DNA of 64,000 nt, from contig NZ_BAGN01000202.1 in assembly GCF_000308835.1 (NCBI RefSeq), forward strand, positions 62,001 through 126,000, read 5' to 3'. The notes beneath the pieces are model-generated. The model worked only from the letters and a program-made list of their open reading frames with translations. It did not search any database and was not told the DNA's origin. Shown piece after piece: positions 1 to 9,502 of this stretch; positions within the stretch are counted from its first letter, which is position 1; each line of letters starts with the position of its first letter. A program made the position numbers and the translations under genes. The DNA comes from Nocardia vinacea NBRC 16497 (GTDB lineage: Bacteria; Actinomycetota; Actinomycetes; Mycobacteriales; Mycobacteriaceae).

Positions 1-580
1 GGCCGTAACCGCCGGAGCCGAAACCGCTCGGCGGGGCCTGCGGGGTCGCGGGCTTGGGTGCGGGCGGGGTCAGGATGCCGGATTCGAAGAGCACAGCGAC
101 GATAGCGACGGCCGTCTGCACGAGCGCGAGGAATAGCAGCACGTAGGCGCCCCACTTCAGCTCGACGTTCAGATTGTCGGGCGTGGTGAAGGACAGGAAC
201 AGCGTGCCGAGGAAACCGGCGGCGGATGCCGCGGCCGCGGCGCCGGTCCAATTCTGCTTGGGCAGCAACGAAAGTCCGGCGAGCAGGCCGCCGAGCAGCA
301 GGATGGCCAGCAGTCCCGCCGCGCCGAAGTACTGGAAGAGGCTGAGCGTGTCATTCCCTTCGACCGTGACACCTCTCACTTCCCGCGGCTTCTGACCGAA
401 GAACGGAAGGAAGCCGAGCAGGAAGTTGATCACACCGAGCGCGGCGACGCCGACCACCAGGAAGTACGGCAGGCCCTTCGCGGTGGCCTCGGTGCCGGTA
501 CCAGCCGATTGGCCGGAGCTGGAAGGTACGGGTGGCGTCGCGGGTGCGTTGTACCCGGAGCCCCCGGTCGGGTATGACAT
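1..580 (-). CDS. DUF5336 membrane protein (Rv0954-like), 3' end cut by window edge
   Basis: About 193 residues are visible; the C-terminus lies beyond the left edge. The protein opens with a Gly/Pro/Ser/Thr-rich tail (MSYPTGGSGYNAPATPP), then has four hydrophobic segments at roughly residues 36-60, 82-106, 112-132 and 143-166, then a Pro/Ala-rich tail (LTPPAPKPATPQAPP). This is the layout of the actinobacterial DUF5336 family, which includes the M. tuberculosis 34 kDa antigenic protein homologue Rv0954. The start is fixed by an AGGAGA box at 589-594, eight bases before the ATG. The family's molecular function is not established. Its place near sucCD matches the mycobacterial gene order, which supports the assignment. 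Confidence 0.85.
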   Translation of the reverse strand, partial: MSYPTGGSGYNAPATPPVPSSSGQSAGTGTEATAKGLPYFLVVGVAALGVINFLLGFLPFFGQKPREVRGVTVEGNDTLSLFQYFGAAGLLAILLLGGLLAGLSLLPKQNWTGAAAAASAAGFLGTLFLSFTTPDNLNVELKWGAYVLLFLALVQTAVAIVAVLFESGILTPPAPKPATPQAPPSGFGSGGYG

Positions 581-772
581 GGTGGTCGTCTCCTAGGTCG
601 AGTCGTACGTCGTCTGAACGGCTGGATCTCTACTTGACGCTACTGCACTCGCTTGCCCAGGTCACCCTTAACCAACTGGCCGGGCGACCGAAAAACGGCG
701 TCTACGCTGGTCCTGTGTGAATCTGCGCCGACCGATAACAATTCGGCGCTACCACCTCCGATGGGAACGCAC

Positions 773-803
773 TTCGGCCCGGAGCAGACCGCTCCGGGCC
801 GAA
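773..803 (-). terminator. 13-bp perfect hairpin downstream of the small secreted protein gene
   Basis: TTCGGCCCGGAGC and GCTCCGGGCCGAA form a perfect 13-bp stem around a 5-base loop. It lies 25 bases past the stop of the 85-residue secreted protein gene. No T-run follows on the minus strand, so it may act as a GC-rich terminator or only protect the mRNA 3' end. Confidence 0.55.
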
Positions 804-828
804 TCCCCTCCGGTGCGCCCCGAATGAA

Positions 829-1086
829 CTAGCGGGGCACGACATACCAGGCGCCGTAGCTGCCGACGCAGTCGAAGTCCTGCCATTCGCCGGTCCGGAT
901 GCCCTCGTTGCCGCGGGCGAGGCACTGATGTTCGTATTCGAAAGGGCCGAGGTTGCCCGGCTGGGCCTGGGCCGATCCGGTGCCGAACGGCCCCGCGACG
1001 GCGGGGGCGATACCGCCGACGAAGCCGGCGACGGTGAGGGCGGCGATGGCCGCGATGCGGGCGGGGCGGATGCGATTGATGGTCAC
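829..1086 (-). CDS. small secreted hypothetical protein
   Basis: 85 residues from a GTG start. The N-terminus is a typical Sec signal peptide: basic start (NRIRPAR), hydrophobic core (IAAIAALTVAGFVGGIA) and a likely cleavage after PAVA near residue 31. The mature part is about 54 residues with two Cys (HQCLARG and DFDCVG), which could form one disulfide outside the cell, and ends in an aromatic tail (YGAWYVVPR). I do not recognise a domain. It lies between the DUF5336 gene and the large regulator, is transcribed the same way as both, and is followed by a strong hairpin at 773-803. Confidence 0.7.
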   Translation of the reverse strand: MTINRIRPARIAAIAALTVAGFVGGIAPAVAGPFGTGSAQAQPGNLGPFEYEHQCLARGNEGIRTGEWQDFDCVGSYGAWYVVPR

Positions 1087-1168
1087 TGTCTGCGCCTTTT
1101 CTCTGGTTGGTTCCTTTGGCGATGACCAGAGTCCCGTGCGGCCGTCTCAGCGCGATTTCATCCGCATT

Positions 1169-4100
1169 TCACGAGGTAGTGCCCGGTTTTTCGAGTCTGT
1201 TGAGGTAGCGCTGCCAGCCGAAACCACTGGTCCGGTAGACGGACCGGGTGCGCTCGACCAACTCGCCGTCCGGGTCGCCTTGGGCGTGCCGCAGCGCGAC
1301 TTCGATCGCGCGGGCCGCGAGTGCCGGGACGCCGCCGGGAGCGGCCGCGTCGTGCTCCGCGAGCAGTGCCGCGGCCTCGTCGAGTTCACCCTTGGCGATG
1401 AGGACGTCGGCGAGTTCGAGCCGGGCCAGACCGGCCTCCTCTTCGTGGGCGAGCGCGGCGCGGCAATAGGATTCGGCGGCGTCGAGTTGTCCGGCGGCCA
1501 ACGCGACCGCGGCACGGGTGAGGTCGTTGAGCGGCAGGATCTGTCGATCGTCGAGGCGGCGGGCGTAGCGGTCGGATTCGTCGACCATCGCGAGTGCGTC
1601 CTCGGCGCGGCCCAGATCGAGCAGTGCCTTGGCCTGATTGCTCAGGCCGCGGGAGAGGCCGTGCTCATCGTCATTGGCGCGGTCCACCTCGGTGGAGCGC
1701 TGGTAGGCGGCGAGAGCGCCTGCCGCGTCACCCGAATACAACAGCGCGGTGCCGAGTGCGTCGGCGAAGGATGAGGCCTGCGTGACACGCACCGCCAGCC
1801 GCTCCCCCTCGCGCAGGCGCTCGACCGCCGCCGGGAGTTCGGCCCGCTCGATATCGACGATGCCCTGGTAGTAGCGCACGGTCTGGGCGAGTTCGATGTC
1901 GTCCAGTGGCGCGGCGACTTCGCTTGCTCTGACCAATTGTGCTGCGGCGGAATCGAAATCGCCGGTCATCAGGGTGTGGAAGCCGTAATGACTCTGCGCC
2001 TGCGCCAATTCGGCCGGCGAAGTGTCGGCGGGCAGCGAGTCGATCAGTGCGCCGTAGTGGCGTCGCGCCTCGCGGAACCAGGCCCTGGCCAGCCAGGGGA
2101 CATGCATTGCGGTGGCGAGTCGTAAACCGGCGGCGGCTCTCGGTGTGCCGGGTGCGTTTTCGAGAGCGGCGAGGATATTCGGCCATTCGGCGAAGACCGC
2201 CGCCACGGATTCGGCCGTTGCGAAATCGTCGGGCTCGCCGATCTTTCGCACCAGATCGAGACACCAGTCCACGTGCCGGGCACGTAGGGGGTCGGTCTCG
2301 TGGGTTTGCGCCAGTTGTGCGAGTGCATAGTCGCGGACCGTCTCCAAGAGCACGAATCGCCTTGTCACACCGTAGTTCTGGACCGTCACCAAGCTTCGAT
2401 TCACCAGATCCGCGAGTGCGGGCGCGATATCGCCGCCTTCGAGATCCGCGCCGGGCGTGACAGCTTCGGCCGCCTCCAGCGTGCACCCGCCCGCGAATAC
2501 CCCGAGCCTGCGCAGTACCGTCCGCTCCCGTTCGGCCAGCAGTTCATAACTCCAATCCAGGGCCACCCGCAGACTCGTATGCCGTCCTCCCCCGGCATCC
2601 CGCGCCCCGCCGACCAACAGCCGGACCCGGTCGTCGATGCGCTGCGCGAGTTGCGAAATCGTAAGCGTCCGAGTGAGACCTGCGGCCAACTCGATCCCCA
2701 GTGGCAGCCAATCCACCGCCGCGCAGATCCGTACCAGTTCCGCTCGCTCATCGACAGTGACCAATCCGTGCAATCCGGCACGTTCGGTGAACAGCGCGAC
2801 GCCATTGCCACGTTCCAGCGGACCCAGCGGATAGACCGACTCGCCCGTTACTCCCAGTGCTCGTTGTGAAGTGATCAAGATACTGGAATCGGCTGCTGCA
2901 GTTGCCAATTCAGTAACGGGTTCGATCAGATGCTCGGCATTGTCGAGGATCAACAAGACTTGCTGTGCGTTGTCGCCGGTGTGGACCGAATTCGTCGATG
3001 CCACGAGGTCACGTTGCGCACTCGAGCCAGCTGGGATTTCCGAAGTACCCAACGCCGCAACAATTCCCGGCAAGACGTCATCGGGGTCGATCGGAATGTC
3101 TTCCGTCAGGCCATTCGTCTCGAGTACTGCGAGCACTGCGGGCAGCACGTCCTCGGCTCGGGCCAGGGGTGCCAGTTCGACGAAGGCGACCGGGCGGCCG
3201 GAGTTGGCGGCGGCACGGGCGAGTTCGGCTGCGAGGCGCGACTTTCCGCTGCCTGCGACGCCGACCAGGGTGGTCAGGCCGGGTTCGGCGAGGCGGGCAC
3301 CGAGCGTGTCGAATTCGCGGCCGCGGCCGATGAAACTGGTCGCCGGGGCCGAGACGACCGGGTCGGGGTGTGGTGCGGCGGTTGCTGGTTCGGTGGTGAC
3401 GGGCGTTGTGGGGATCGGCGCGGCATTCGCGGGACGCAGAATCGGATCGTGGTCGAGGATGCGCAGCTCCAGCGCGGCCGTCTCCGGTGCCGGGTCGACA
3501 CCGAGTTCCTCGGCGAGATTTCGGCGCAGGCGGGCGAGCCGGTCGAGTGCGTCCGCTTGTCGCCCAGTGCGATACAGCGCCAAGGCCAGCAGACCCGAGA
3601 GCGGTTCGTGCAGCGGATACCGCGCCACCAGGCCGGTCAGTTCGGTGACGACCTCCCCGGCCGCTCCCAATTCCAGATTGGCCTCCAGCCCTGCCACGGT
3701 CAGCGACAGCCGCCAATCGTCGAGTCGGTCCCCCTCGGCCGCCGCATACGGAACGCTGCGCAGATCGGCCAGCGCGGCTCCACGCCACCGCCCCAGCGCC
3801 TCTCGCGCGGCCGCCGCGACACCGGCATGGTCACCAGCCCGACGCGCGGCATACAGCCGCTGCGCCGCTGCCTCCGCGGTCACCAGATCCGCTGCCCTCG
3901 AGCTCGCGTGATATCCGGCAGGCGTCCGTCCGATGACCTCCGCATGCGCCCCGAGCGCCGCCCGGAGCCGCGAAACCACCACGCGCAGCCGCTGTACCGG
4001 TCGCTCGACATCCGCGCCCCACAGATCCTCGGCCAGCCGCCCATCCGGAACCGGCACACCGTTCGCCAATGCCAACCGCACCAGCACCGCACGCTCCAGT

Positions 4101-4180
4101 TGCCGATCGATGGCGACAACGTCTTCGCCTGCCCAAAACTGCACTGGGCCCAACACCAGCACATCCACGACACACAGCAT
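1169..4180 (-). CDS. BTAD / NB-ARC / TPR transcriptional regulator (SARP-like, AfsR type)
   Basis: About 1003 residues. In order: an OmpR-type winged-helix DNA-binding domain (residues 1-95, opening MLCVVDVLVLGPVQFW); a bacterial transcriptional activation domain (about 100-245); an NTPase module with Walker A GVAGSGKS near residue 305 and Walker B LLILDNAEH near 411; and a long TPR-like C-terminus with repeated Ala/Leu/Glu helices. Proteins of this build are STAND-class activators that gate transcription by nucleotide-driven assembly. The frame stays open to 4417, but the domain starts at the ATG at 4180, so I prefer that start. Target genes are unknown; uppP is divergent, about 290 bases away. 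Confidence 0.85.
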   Translation of the reverse strand: MLCVVDVLVLGPVQFWAGEDVVAIDRQLERAVLVRLALANGVPVPDGRLAEDLWGADVERPVQRLRVVVSRLRAALGAHAEVIGRTPAGYHASSRAADLVTAEAAAQRLYAARRAGDHAGVAAAAREALGRWRGAALADLRSVPYAAAEGDRLDDWRLSLTVAGLEANLELGAAGEVVTELTGLVARYPLHEPLSGLLALALYRTGRQADALDRLARLRRNLAEELGVDPAPETAALELRILDHDPILRPANAAPIPTTPVTTEPATAAPHPDPVVSAPATSFIGRGREFDTLGARLAEPGLTTLVGVAGSGKSRLAAELARAAANSGRPVAFVELAPLARAEDVLPAVLAVLETNGLTEDIPIDPDDVLPGIVAALGTSEIPAGSSAQRDLVASTNSVHTGDNAQQVLLILDNAEHLIEPVTELATAAADSSILITSQRALGVTGESVYPLGPLERGNGVALFTERAGLHGLVTVDERAELVRICAAVDWLPLGIELAAGLTRTLTISQLAQRIDDRVRLLVGGARDAGGGRHTSLRVALDWSYELLAERERTVLRRLGVFAGGCTLEAAEAVTPGADLEGGDIAPALADLVNRSLVTVQNYGVTRRFVLLETVRDYALAQLAQTHETDPLRARHVDWCLDLVRKIGEPDDFATAESVAAVFAEWPNILAALENAPGTPRAAAGLRLATAMHVPWLARAWFREARRHYGALIDSLPADTSPAELAQAQSHYGFHTLMTGDFDSAAAQLVRASEVAAPLDDIELAQTVRYYQGIVDIERAELPAAVERLREGERLAVRVTQASSFADALGTALLYSGDAAGALAAYQRSTEVDRANDDEHGLSRGLSNQAKALLDLGRAEDALAMVDESDRYARRLDDRQILPLNDLTRAAVALAAGQLDAAESYCRAALAHEEEAGLARLELADVLIAKGELDEAAALLAEHDAAAPGGVPALAARAIEVALRHAQGDPDGELVERTRSVYRTSGFGWQRYLNRLEKPGTTS

Positions 4181-4471
4181 GGCAGTGCCGCGGCGTCGCC
4201 GCCCAGCCGCCGCCCCGAACTGCGCAAACCACTGCACCGGGTACTGAATCCCCAAAAGTTCTCTACCCGTAGCGGCTTCAGCGTCAGGACTGCGCCGCGC
4301 TGTGCACAGCCAGATGGCCAGTTGCCGCCTGGCCGGGAGGTCTTCGCCGAAATCGACTGCAACGATCCCGACCACCGACTGAAACCCTAACGGCGACAAG
4401 CATTCCAAAACGGACACAGGTCTGTTTCAGGGCGGTGTCGTGGTGGGTTGGGCATGCCAAGCTGTCAGGCG

Positions 4472-5413
4472 ATGCTCACGTACACCCAAGCCGTTGTTAT
4501 CGGCGCACTTCAAGGCATAACCGAACTGTTCCCGATTTCCAGCCTGGGTCATTCCGTTTTGGTGCCCGCATGGCTGGGTGGGTCCTGGAGCGATCTGGTC
4601 ACCCAGGGCGATTCCGATTCCGGCACACCGTATCTCGCCTTCGTCGTCGGGCTGCATGTGGCGACGGCGATCGCGCTGCTGGTGTTCTATCGGCGCGACT
4701 GGGTCGAGATCGTGGTCGGCTTCCTCACCACACTGCGGACCCGCCGGATCGAGACCTCGACACAGCGCCTGGCCTGGCTGGTGGTCCTGGCGACCGTACC
4801 GGTCGGTGTTCTCGGGTTGCTGCTGGAACACCCGTTGCGCACCTTGTTCGCGAAACCTCTTGCGGCGGGCCTGTTTCTGACGTTGAACGGAGTTGTACTG
4901 GTCACCGGTGAGGCGATGCGTCGCCGCAGCCAGCCGACGCTGTCCGACTACGGCCGCCGCTTCGCCGAGTCCGAGGCACGGGCCAAGGCCATCGAAGAGG
5001 GATATTTCGTCGCGACGGCGGAGGAGCCGACCGGCCTCGGCGATCTGTCGGCCAAGGACGCGTTGATCATCGGTGCCTCGCAGGCAGGCGCATTGTTCGC
5101 GGGCATCAGCCGCTCCGGCATGACGATGGTCGGCGGCCTGCTGCGCGGTTTGGACCATGAGGACGCGGCGAAATTCGCCTTCCTGCTTGCCACTCCGGTC
5201 ATTCTGGCGGCGGGCGTGCTGAAGCTGCCGACGCTGGCCGGTCCACAGGGCGACGGCATCCTCGGTCAGGTGCTGGTCGGATCGATTGTCGCGGGCGGCG
5301 CGGCGTATCTGGCGGTCCGCTTCCTGGAGCGCTACTTCAAATCGAATTCACTGCTGCCGTTCGCGATATACAGCCTCGTCTTCGGAATCGCTTCGGTAGT
5401 CCATTTCTTCTGA
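4472..5413 (+). CDS. uppP: undecaprenyl-diphosphate phosphatase (BacA/UppP family)
   Basis: 313 residues. Membrane enzyme that removes a phosphate from undecaprenyl pyrophosphate to recycle the lipid carrier for peptidoglycan. The N-terminal catalytic motif is GITELFPISSLGHS, matching the family (E/Q)GxTEFLPxSSxGH. The second motif is GISRSGMTM near residue 220, where the usual Pro of PGxSRSG is Ala. There are at least six to seven hydrophobic segments. Between the two halves sits a charged insertion of about 40 residues (near residues 150-195), longer than in E. coli BacA. Starts at 4454 or 4448 are possible; 4472 places the first helix at the family-typical distance. Overexpression of this family gives bacitracin resistance. 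Confidence 0.88.
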   Translation: MLTYTQAVVIGALQGITELFPISSLGHSVLVPAWLGGSWSDLVTQGDSDSGTPYLAFVVGLHVATAIALLVFYRRDWVEIVVGFLTTLRTRRIETSTQRLAWLVVLATVPVGVLGLLLEHPLRTLFAKPLAAGLFLTLNGVVLVTGEAMRRRSQPTLSDYGRRFAESEARAKAIEEGYFVATAEEPTGLGDLSAKDALIIGASQAGALFAGISRSGMTMVGGLLRGLDHEDAAKFAFLLATPVILAAGVLKLPTLAGPQGDGILGQVLVGSIVAGGAAYLAVRFLERYFKSNSLLPFAIYSLVFGIASVVHFF

Positions 5414-5423
5414 TAGAACGCCG

Positions 5424-5455
5424 AAGGCCGCCACCCCGATCGGGATGGCGGCCTT
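5424..5455. terminator. bidirectional terminator hairpin between uppP and sucD
   Basis: AAGGCCGCCA and TGGCGGCCTT form a perfect 10-bp stem with a partly paired inner CCCCGATCGGGA. The arms begin AA and end TT, so it reads acceptably on both strands, as expected between two convergent genes. Confidence 0.75.
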
Positions 5456-5470
5456 CATTCGATCAGCGAA

Positions 5471-6385
5471 TCAGGCGGTGACGCTTGCCTTCTCCAGGAT
5501 CTCCCGCGCCAGCGCGGCGGTCTCGGACGGCGTCTTGCCGACCTTCACGCCGGCGGCCTCGAGCGCATCCTTCTTCGCCTGGGCGGTACCGGCCGAACCG
5601 GACACGATGGCGCCCGCGTGGCCCATGGTCTTGCCCTCGGGGGCGGTGAAGCCCGCGACGTAGCCGACGACCGGCTTGGTGACATTGGCCTTGATGTAGG
5701 CCGCGGCCCGCTCCTCGGCGTCGCCGCCGATCTCACCGATCATCACGATCAGCTTGGTCTCCGGGTCCTTCTCGAACGCCTCGATGGCGTCGATGTGGGT
5801 GGTGCCGATGACCGGGTCGCCGCCGATGCCGATGGCGGTGGAGAAGCCGAAGTCACGCAGCTCGTACATCATCTGATAGGTCAGGGTGCCGGACTTCGAC
5901 ACCAGGCCGACCGGGCCCTTGCCGGTGATGTTGGCCGGGGTGATGCCGACCAGCGCCTCGCCGGGGGTGATGATGCCGGGGCAGTTCGGACCGATGATCC
6001 GGGTCTTGTTGCCCTTCTCCACGTTGTAGGCCCACGCGTACGCGGTGTCCTGCACCGGAATGCCCTCGGTGATGACCACGAGCAGCGGGATCTCCGCGTC
6101 GATGGCCTCGATGATGGCGTCCTTCGAGAACTTCGGCGGCACGAACGCGATGGACACGTCGGCGCCGGTCGCCTTGATGGCCTCTTCGACGGTGCCGAAG
6201 ACCGGCAGCTCGACCGCGTTGCCGTCCTTGTCGGTGTGCGCGACGGTGGTGCCCGCCTTGCGCGCGTTGACGCCGCCCACGACCTGGGTGCCGGCCTTGA
6301 GCATCAGCGCGGTGTGCTTGGTGCCCTCACCGCCGGTGATGCCCTGGACGATGACCTTGGAATCCTTGTTGAGGAAGATAGACAT
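5471..6385 (-). CDS. sucD: succinyl-CoA synthetase (ADP-forming), alpha subunit
   Basis: 304 residues, full length. Catalyses the substrate-level phosphorylation step of the TCA cycle together with SucC. The N-terminal CoA-binding Rossmann fold contains [15 protein letters not shown]; the second half carries the active-site phosphohistidine loop [14 protein letters not shown] near residue 258. It starts 11 bases after the sucC stop, so the two form one sucCD operon, and it ends at the hairpin at 5424-5455. Confidence 0.97.
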   Translation of the reverse strand: MSIFLNKDSKVIVQGITGGEGTKHTALMLKAGTQVVGGVNARKAGTTVAHTDKDGNAVELPVFGTVEEAIKATGADVSIAFVPPKFSKDAIIEAIDAEIPLLVVITEGIPVQDTAYAWAYNVEKGNKTRIIGPNCPGIITPGEALVGITPANITGKGPVGLVSKSGTLTYQMMYELRDFGFSTAIGIGGDPVIGTTHIDAIEAFEKDPETKLIVMIGEIGGDAEERAAAYIKANVTKPVVGYVAGFTAPEGKTMGHAGAIVSGSAGTAQAKKDALEAAGVKVGKTPSETAALAREILEKASVTA

Positions 6386-6396
6386 TTCCGGTTTCC

Positions 6397-7563
6397 TTAC
6401 TTGGCCGCTGCCAGTTCGGCGGCCTTGTCGGCGCCTTCGTCCATTGTCTGCGCAAGTGTGATCAGCGGATGCGCGGCATCGACGAGAATCTTGCGACCCT
6501 CGTCCACCTTGTTGCCGTCGAGACGGACGACCAGCGGCTTGTTCGCCTCGGCGCCAAGGATCTCCAGCGCCTTCACGATGCCGTTGGCGACCGCGTCACA
6601 GGCGGTGATGCCACCGAAAACGTTGACGAACACGCTCTTGACCTGGGCATCACCCAGGATGACATCGAGGCCGGCGGCCATGACCTCGGCCGAGGCGCCA
6701 CCACCGATGTCGAGGAAGTTGGCGGGCTTGACGCCGTTGTGGTTCTCGCCCGCGTAGGCGACCACGTCGAGGGTGGACATGACCAGACCCGCACCGTTGC
6801 CGATGATGCCGACCTCGCCGTCGAGCTTGACGTAGTTGAGGTCGTTCTCCTTGGCCTTGAGCTCGAGGGGATCGGTCGCGTCCTTGTCCGCGAACGCCTC
6901 GTGCTCCGGGTGCCGGAACTCGGCGTTCTCGTCCAGGGTGACCTTGCCGTCGAGCGCGAGGATCTCGTTGTCGGGGGTGCGGACCAGCGGGTTGACCTCC
7001 ACCAGGGTGGCATCCTCGCCGATGAACACCTCCCAGAGCTTCTGGATGGTCACGGCCGCGGCGTCGAGCACGTCGGCGGGCAGGTGGCCCTGCTCGGCGA
7101 TCGAGCGGGCGAACGCGAGGTCGACACCCTTGACTGCGTCGACGGGCACCTTGGCGAGACGCTCGGGCTTGGTCGCGGCGACCTCTTCGATCTCCATACC
7201 GCCTTCGACCGAGCACATGGCCAGGTAGGTGCGGTTGGAGCGGTCCAGGAGGAAGGAGATGTAGTACTCCTCCGCGATGTCCTTGGCTTCGGCGACAAGG
7301 ATCTTCTTGGTGATGTGGCCCTTGATATCCAGGCCGATGATGTTCTGCGCGTGCGTGAACGCGTCGTCCGGGGTGGCGGCGAACTTGACGCCACCCGCCT
7401 TGCCGCGGCCACCGGCCTTCACCTGGGCCTTGATCATCACCGGCTTGCCGATTTCCGCCGCGATGGCGCGGGCGTCCTCGGCCGTGTCCGTGACGCGGCC
7501 CTCGGACGAAGGCACTCCGTGCTTAACGAAGAGCTCCTTCGCCTGATATTCGAAGAGATCCAT
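6397..7563 (-). CDS. sucC: succinyl-CoA synthetase (ADP-forming), beta subunit
   Basis: 388 residues, the family length. It has an ATP-grasp nucleotide-binding N-terminal half ([16 protein letters not shown], and [15 protein letters not shown]) and a CoA-ligase C-terminal half ([17 protein letters not shown]). The frame is open for 11 more codons upstream, but the family N-terminus MDLFEYQ sets the start at 7563. First gene of the sucCD operon; a CGTTGT-GATG-ACAACG palindrome lies 20 bases before the start. Confidence 0.97.
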   Translation of the reverse strand: MDLFEYQAKELFVKHGVPSSEGRVTDTAEDARAIAAEIGKPVMIKAQVKAGGRGKAGGVKFAATPDDAFTHAQNIIGLDIKGHITKKILVAEAKDIAEEYYISFLLDRSNRTYLAMCSVEGGMEIEEVAATKPERLAKVPVDAVKGVDLAFARSIAEQGHLPADVLDAAAVTIQKLWEVFIGEDATLVEVNPLVRTPDNEILALDGKVTLDENAEFRHPEHEAFADKDATDPLELKAKENDLNYVKLDGEVGIIGNGAGLVMSTLDVVAYAGENHNGVKPANFLDIGGGASAEVMAAGLDVILGDAQVKSVFVNVFGGITACDAVANGIVKALEILGAEANKPLVVRLDGNKVDEGRKILVDAAHPLITLAQTMDEGADKAAELAAAK

Positions 7564-7582
7564 GTACTCACCGTCTCGTCTG

Positions 7583-7598
7583 CGTTGTGATGACAACG
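7583..7598. promoter_or_regulatory. 16-bp palindrome in the sucC leader
   Basis: CGTTGT, spacer GATG, ACAACG: a perfect inverted repeat 20 bases upstream of the sucC ATG. It could be an operator or a small hairpin in the 5' untranslated region; no regulator is implied by the sequence. Confidence 0.35.
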
Positions 7599-7872
7599 TC
7601 TTTGTTGGCGGCCCGACGTCGGAAGCGGGTCGGGTCGGACTTTAACCAGTCACATGGAGGGCCAAACGGCCACGTTCATCCTAAGTGGCGCAGGTCACGG
7701 GGTGCTGCCCAGGGCGGGAAAACGCCTGGCCAAGGCTACTCGCCAGTAGGTTGCTGACGGCGCGCCAGGTAGAGCAGCCGAACCGGTCGACCGACGGCCT
7801 TCTACTACGGTTCGTCGTCGCTTTGCCTCACCCGCATGCCCCGATCACAGTGAGATATTCCGGTGCGTTACC

Positions 7873-7886
7873 GTGATCAATCTCAC
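7873..7886. promoter_or_regulatory. CRP/GlxR-type binding site
   Basis: GTGA-TCAATC-TCAC matches the GTGA-N6-TCAC consensus of actinobacterial CRP and GlxR regulators exactly. It lies about 100 bases before the first M23 leader ORF. CRP control of cell-wall-active genes such as rpfA is known in mycobacteria, so control of this endopeptidase is plausible. Confidence 0.6.
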
Positions 7887-7933
7887 ATGTTTGGATTGAT
7901 CGCACGTAGCGCTTGCGGACCCCGCAATCGTTT

Positions 7934-7942
7934 CGTTACCGT
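7934..7942. promoter_or_regulatory. CGTTACCGT element shared by both M23 leaders (copy 1)
   Basis: CGTTACCGT lies 57 bases before the leader start codon at 7991. A second copy at 9503-9511 sits 59 bases before the corresponding start in the second M23 leader, inside a longer similar stretch (TTCGTTACCGTC). A further CGTTACCGT overlaps the CRP-like site at 7866. GTTAC half-sites recall those described for the actinobacterial cell-envelope regulator MtrA, but this link is inference. Confidence 0.45.
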
Positions 7943-7990
7943 CATTGAGGTCGATGTCACAACACGGTCACGACTAGGAGGACGGCAAGC

Positions 7991-8095
7991 TTGACGCAGC
8001 ACAGCGCTCCGCAGACGGAGAGCCGTTCCTTAACGCCTCTGATCAGGCAATTCGACACCGTGATCTCTCGCTCGATGATGTGGCACCACCGATGA
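7991..8095 (+). CDS. short leader ORF coupled to the first M23 gene
   Basis: 34 residues from TTG, preceded by a strong AGGAGG box at 7976-7981 (9-base spacer). Its TGA stop overlaps the ATG of the M23 gene as ATGA (8092-8095). The M23 frame has no start codon between the upstream stop at 7975 and the GTG at 8080, and neither GTG 8080 nor ATG 8092 has a ribosome binding site of its own. This leader therefore probably loads ribosomes for the endopeptidase by translational coupling. The peptide (LTQHSAPQTESRS...) resembles nothing I know. The second M23 gene has the same arrangement. Confidence 0.5.
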   Translation: MTQHSAPQTESRSLTPLIRQFDTVISRSMMWHHR

Positions 8096-9384
8096 ACCAT
8101 CGCTCGACCTTCGCAACCGAAAATCGCGCTCGCTCCGGACATCGTTACCGGTCCGATGATGACGAGGGATTCGGTGGACATTCCAGTGCTGCGATAGATC
8201 CGTTCGGGACTTCGTCGCGGCGTGCCGGTGAGCATCGATATGCGACCGGCGGACACAAGGACAGCTCGTTGAGTGCGAACGATTCTTGGGCACGATCCGA
8301 TTCCGCTTGGGGACAATCGCGGGCCGATTCGTGGGCGCAGCCGCAGGCCGACTCGTCACCGCAGGTTGATTCGTGGGGGCAGTCGCAGGCTTGGACGCAA
8401 GGCGATTCCTGGGCCGATGGCGGCGCGTGGGCGTCCGAAGATTCTTGGACTCCCGAGGGCAACGAGACCTGGAACGCCGACTCCGAGGCGTCATGGACGC
8501 CGGAGGCGGACGGGTCGTGGGACGCCGACGAATCCTGGGATGGCGACGGATCAGGATCATGGGAAGACAGCGACTCCTCCTGGGAGTCCGAGGATCCGGA
8601 AGGCCCGGCGCGGCCCACTGTGTTCCCGGGCCGTCGGGCGAGCCGCGGTAATGGTGGCGCGCATCGGATGCCCGCGCCCCCCGCCTCGCTCAAGGGCCGC
8701 GCCGCGGTCGTCGCCGTCGCCGCGGGTGCGGTGGTCGCCGCCGGACAGGCCGCCTTCGCCTCGCCCGAACAGCCTTCGCAGGCCGTCGATTACGAGGCCG
8801 CCGGACAGATTCACGAAATCGCGGCGCAGTCGGTCAGTGTGGCCGATCCGAATACTTCGCCGGATTCGCCGCAGGTACTGAATGTTTCGGCGCCGACGAA
8901 TCTCGGTCAGTTCGGCGACATGCTGCAAAAGGGGCAGAAGTTCGCCGACGATATGGCGGCGCAGGAAGCCTCGAAACTCCGCCCGCTGTTCACCAAATTC
9001 GCGGCAGGCAATTTCACCTCCGGATTCGGCGCCCGCTGGGGCGTACAGCATCTCGGCGTCGATATCGCGGGCCCGATCGGCACTCCGATCTACGCCGTCG
9101 CCGACGCCACCGTGATCGAAGCAGGTCCGGCATCCGGATTCGGTATGTGGGTGCGACTGCTGCACGATGACGGCACCGTCACCATCTACGGTCATATCGA
9201 CACCGCAACGGTGTCCCAGGGTCAGCGCGTGCTGGCCGGTGATCAGATCGCCACCATCGGCAACCGTGGTTTCTCCACCGGCCCGCACTGCCATTTCGAG
9301 GTGTGGTTGAACGGTGTCGACAAGGTCGATCCGCTGCCGTGGTTGGCGACGCGCGGTATCAGCTTGGGTCAACAGCGCGACTGA
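8092..9384 (+). CDS. membrane-anchored M23 metallopeptidase with Trp-rich low-complexity N-terminus (Rv0950c-like)
   Basis: 430 residues. C-terminal LytM/M23 peptidase domain (about 305-425) with both zinc motifs, HLGVD and HCHFE, so it should cleave peptide cross-links in the cell wall. Before it is a single hydrophobic segment (AAVVAVAAGAVVAAGQ, about 203-222) preceded by the basic stretch GGAHRMPAPPASLKGR. Residues about 60-175 are acidic and low-complexity, with some 14 Trp in repeated D/S-S-W units. If the hydrophobic segment is an N-in anchor, this tail is cytoplasmic. A GTG start at 8080 is possible; I chose the ATG because it forms an ATGA overlap with the leader ORF. Confidence 0.85.
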   Translation: MNHRSTFATENRARSGHRYRSDDDEGFGGHSSAAIDPFGTSSRRAGEHRYATGGHKDSSLSANDSWARSDSAWGQSRADSWAQPQADSSPQVDSWGQSQAWTQGDSWADGGAWASEDSWTPEGNETWNADSEASWTPEADGSWDADESWDGDGSGSWEDSDSSWESEDPEGPARPTVFPGRRASRGNGGAHRMPAPPASLKGRAAVVAVAAGAVVAAGQAAFASPEQPSQAVDYEAAGQIHEIAAQSVSVADPNTSPDSPQVLNVSAPTNLGQFGDMLQKGQKFADDMAAQEASKLRPLFTKFAAGNFTSGFGARWGVQHLGVDIAGPIGTPIYAVADATVIEAGPASGFGMWVRLLHDDGTVTIYGHIDTATVSQGQRVLAGDQIATIGNRGFSTGPHCHFEVWLNGVDKVDPLPWLATRGISLGQQRD

Positions 9385-9502
9385 GTTGCTCGCCGGGTAA
9401 GCGACTTCCTTTGGAGTCGGTGTATCTCTGCGCGCTTGGAGCCGAATTCAAAGTACGGCAATAAGATTCATCGGACGACTGGTTGCGGTACCGCTATCGA
9501 TT

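Larger units (their letters stand above)
7599..7990. promoter_or_regulatory. intergenic control region between sucC and the first M23 gene
   Basis: About 390 bases with no convincing gene. It must hold the divergent promoters of sucCD and the M23 gene. Recognisable elements are a CRP/GlxR-type site at 7873-7886, two copies of CGTTACCGT at 7866-7874 and 7934-7942, and an AGGAGG ribosome binding site at 7976-7981. The second CGTTACCGT copy is shared in sequence and spacing with the leader of the next M23 gene. Confidence 0.6.

Noticed and set aside
2930-4390. 486-codon plus-strand frame opposite the NB-ARC regulator
   Set aside because: Shadow frame rich in Arg/Gln/Gly without any motif; the minus-strand reading has clear Walker and BTAD motifs.
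4427-5158. 243-codon minus-strand frame opposite uppP
   Set aside because: Antisense of the uppP membrane protein; Gln/His/Arg-rich without structure.
7599-7990. possible c-di-AMP (ydaO) riboswitch before the M23 gene
   Set aside because: Such riboswitches precede many actinobacterial wall hydrolases, but I could not find the conserved core; only short protein-binding-type motifs are visible.
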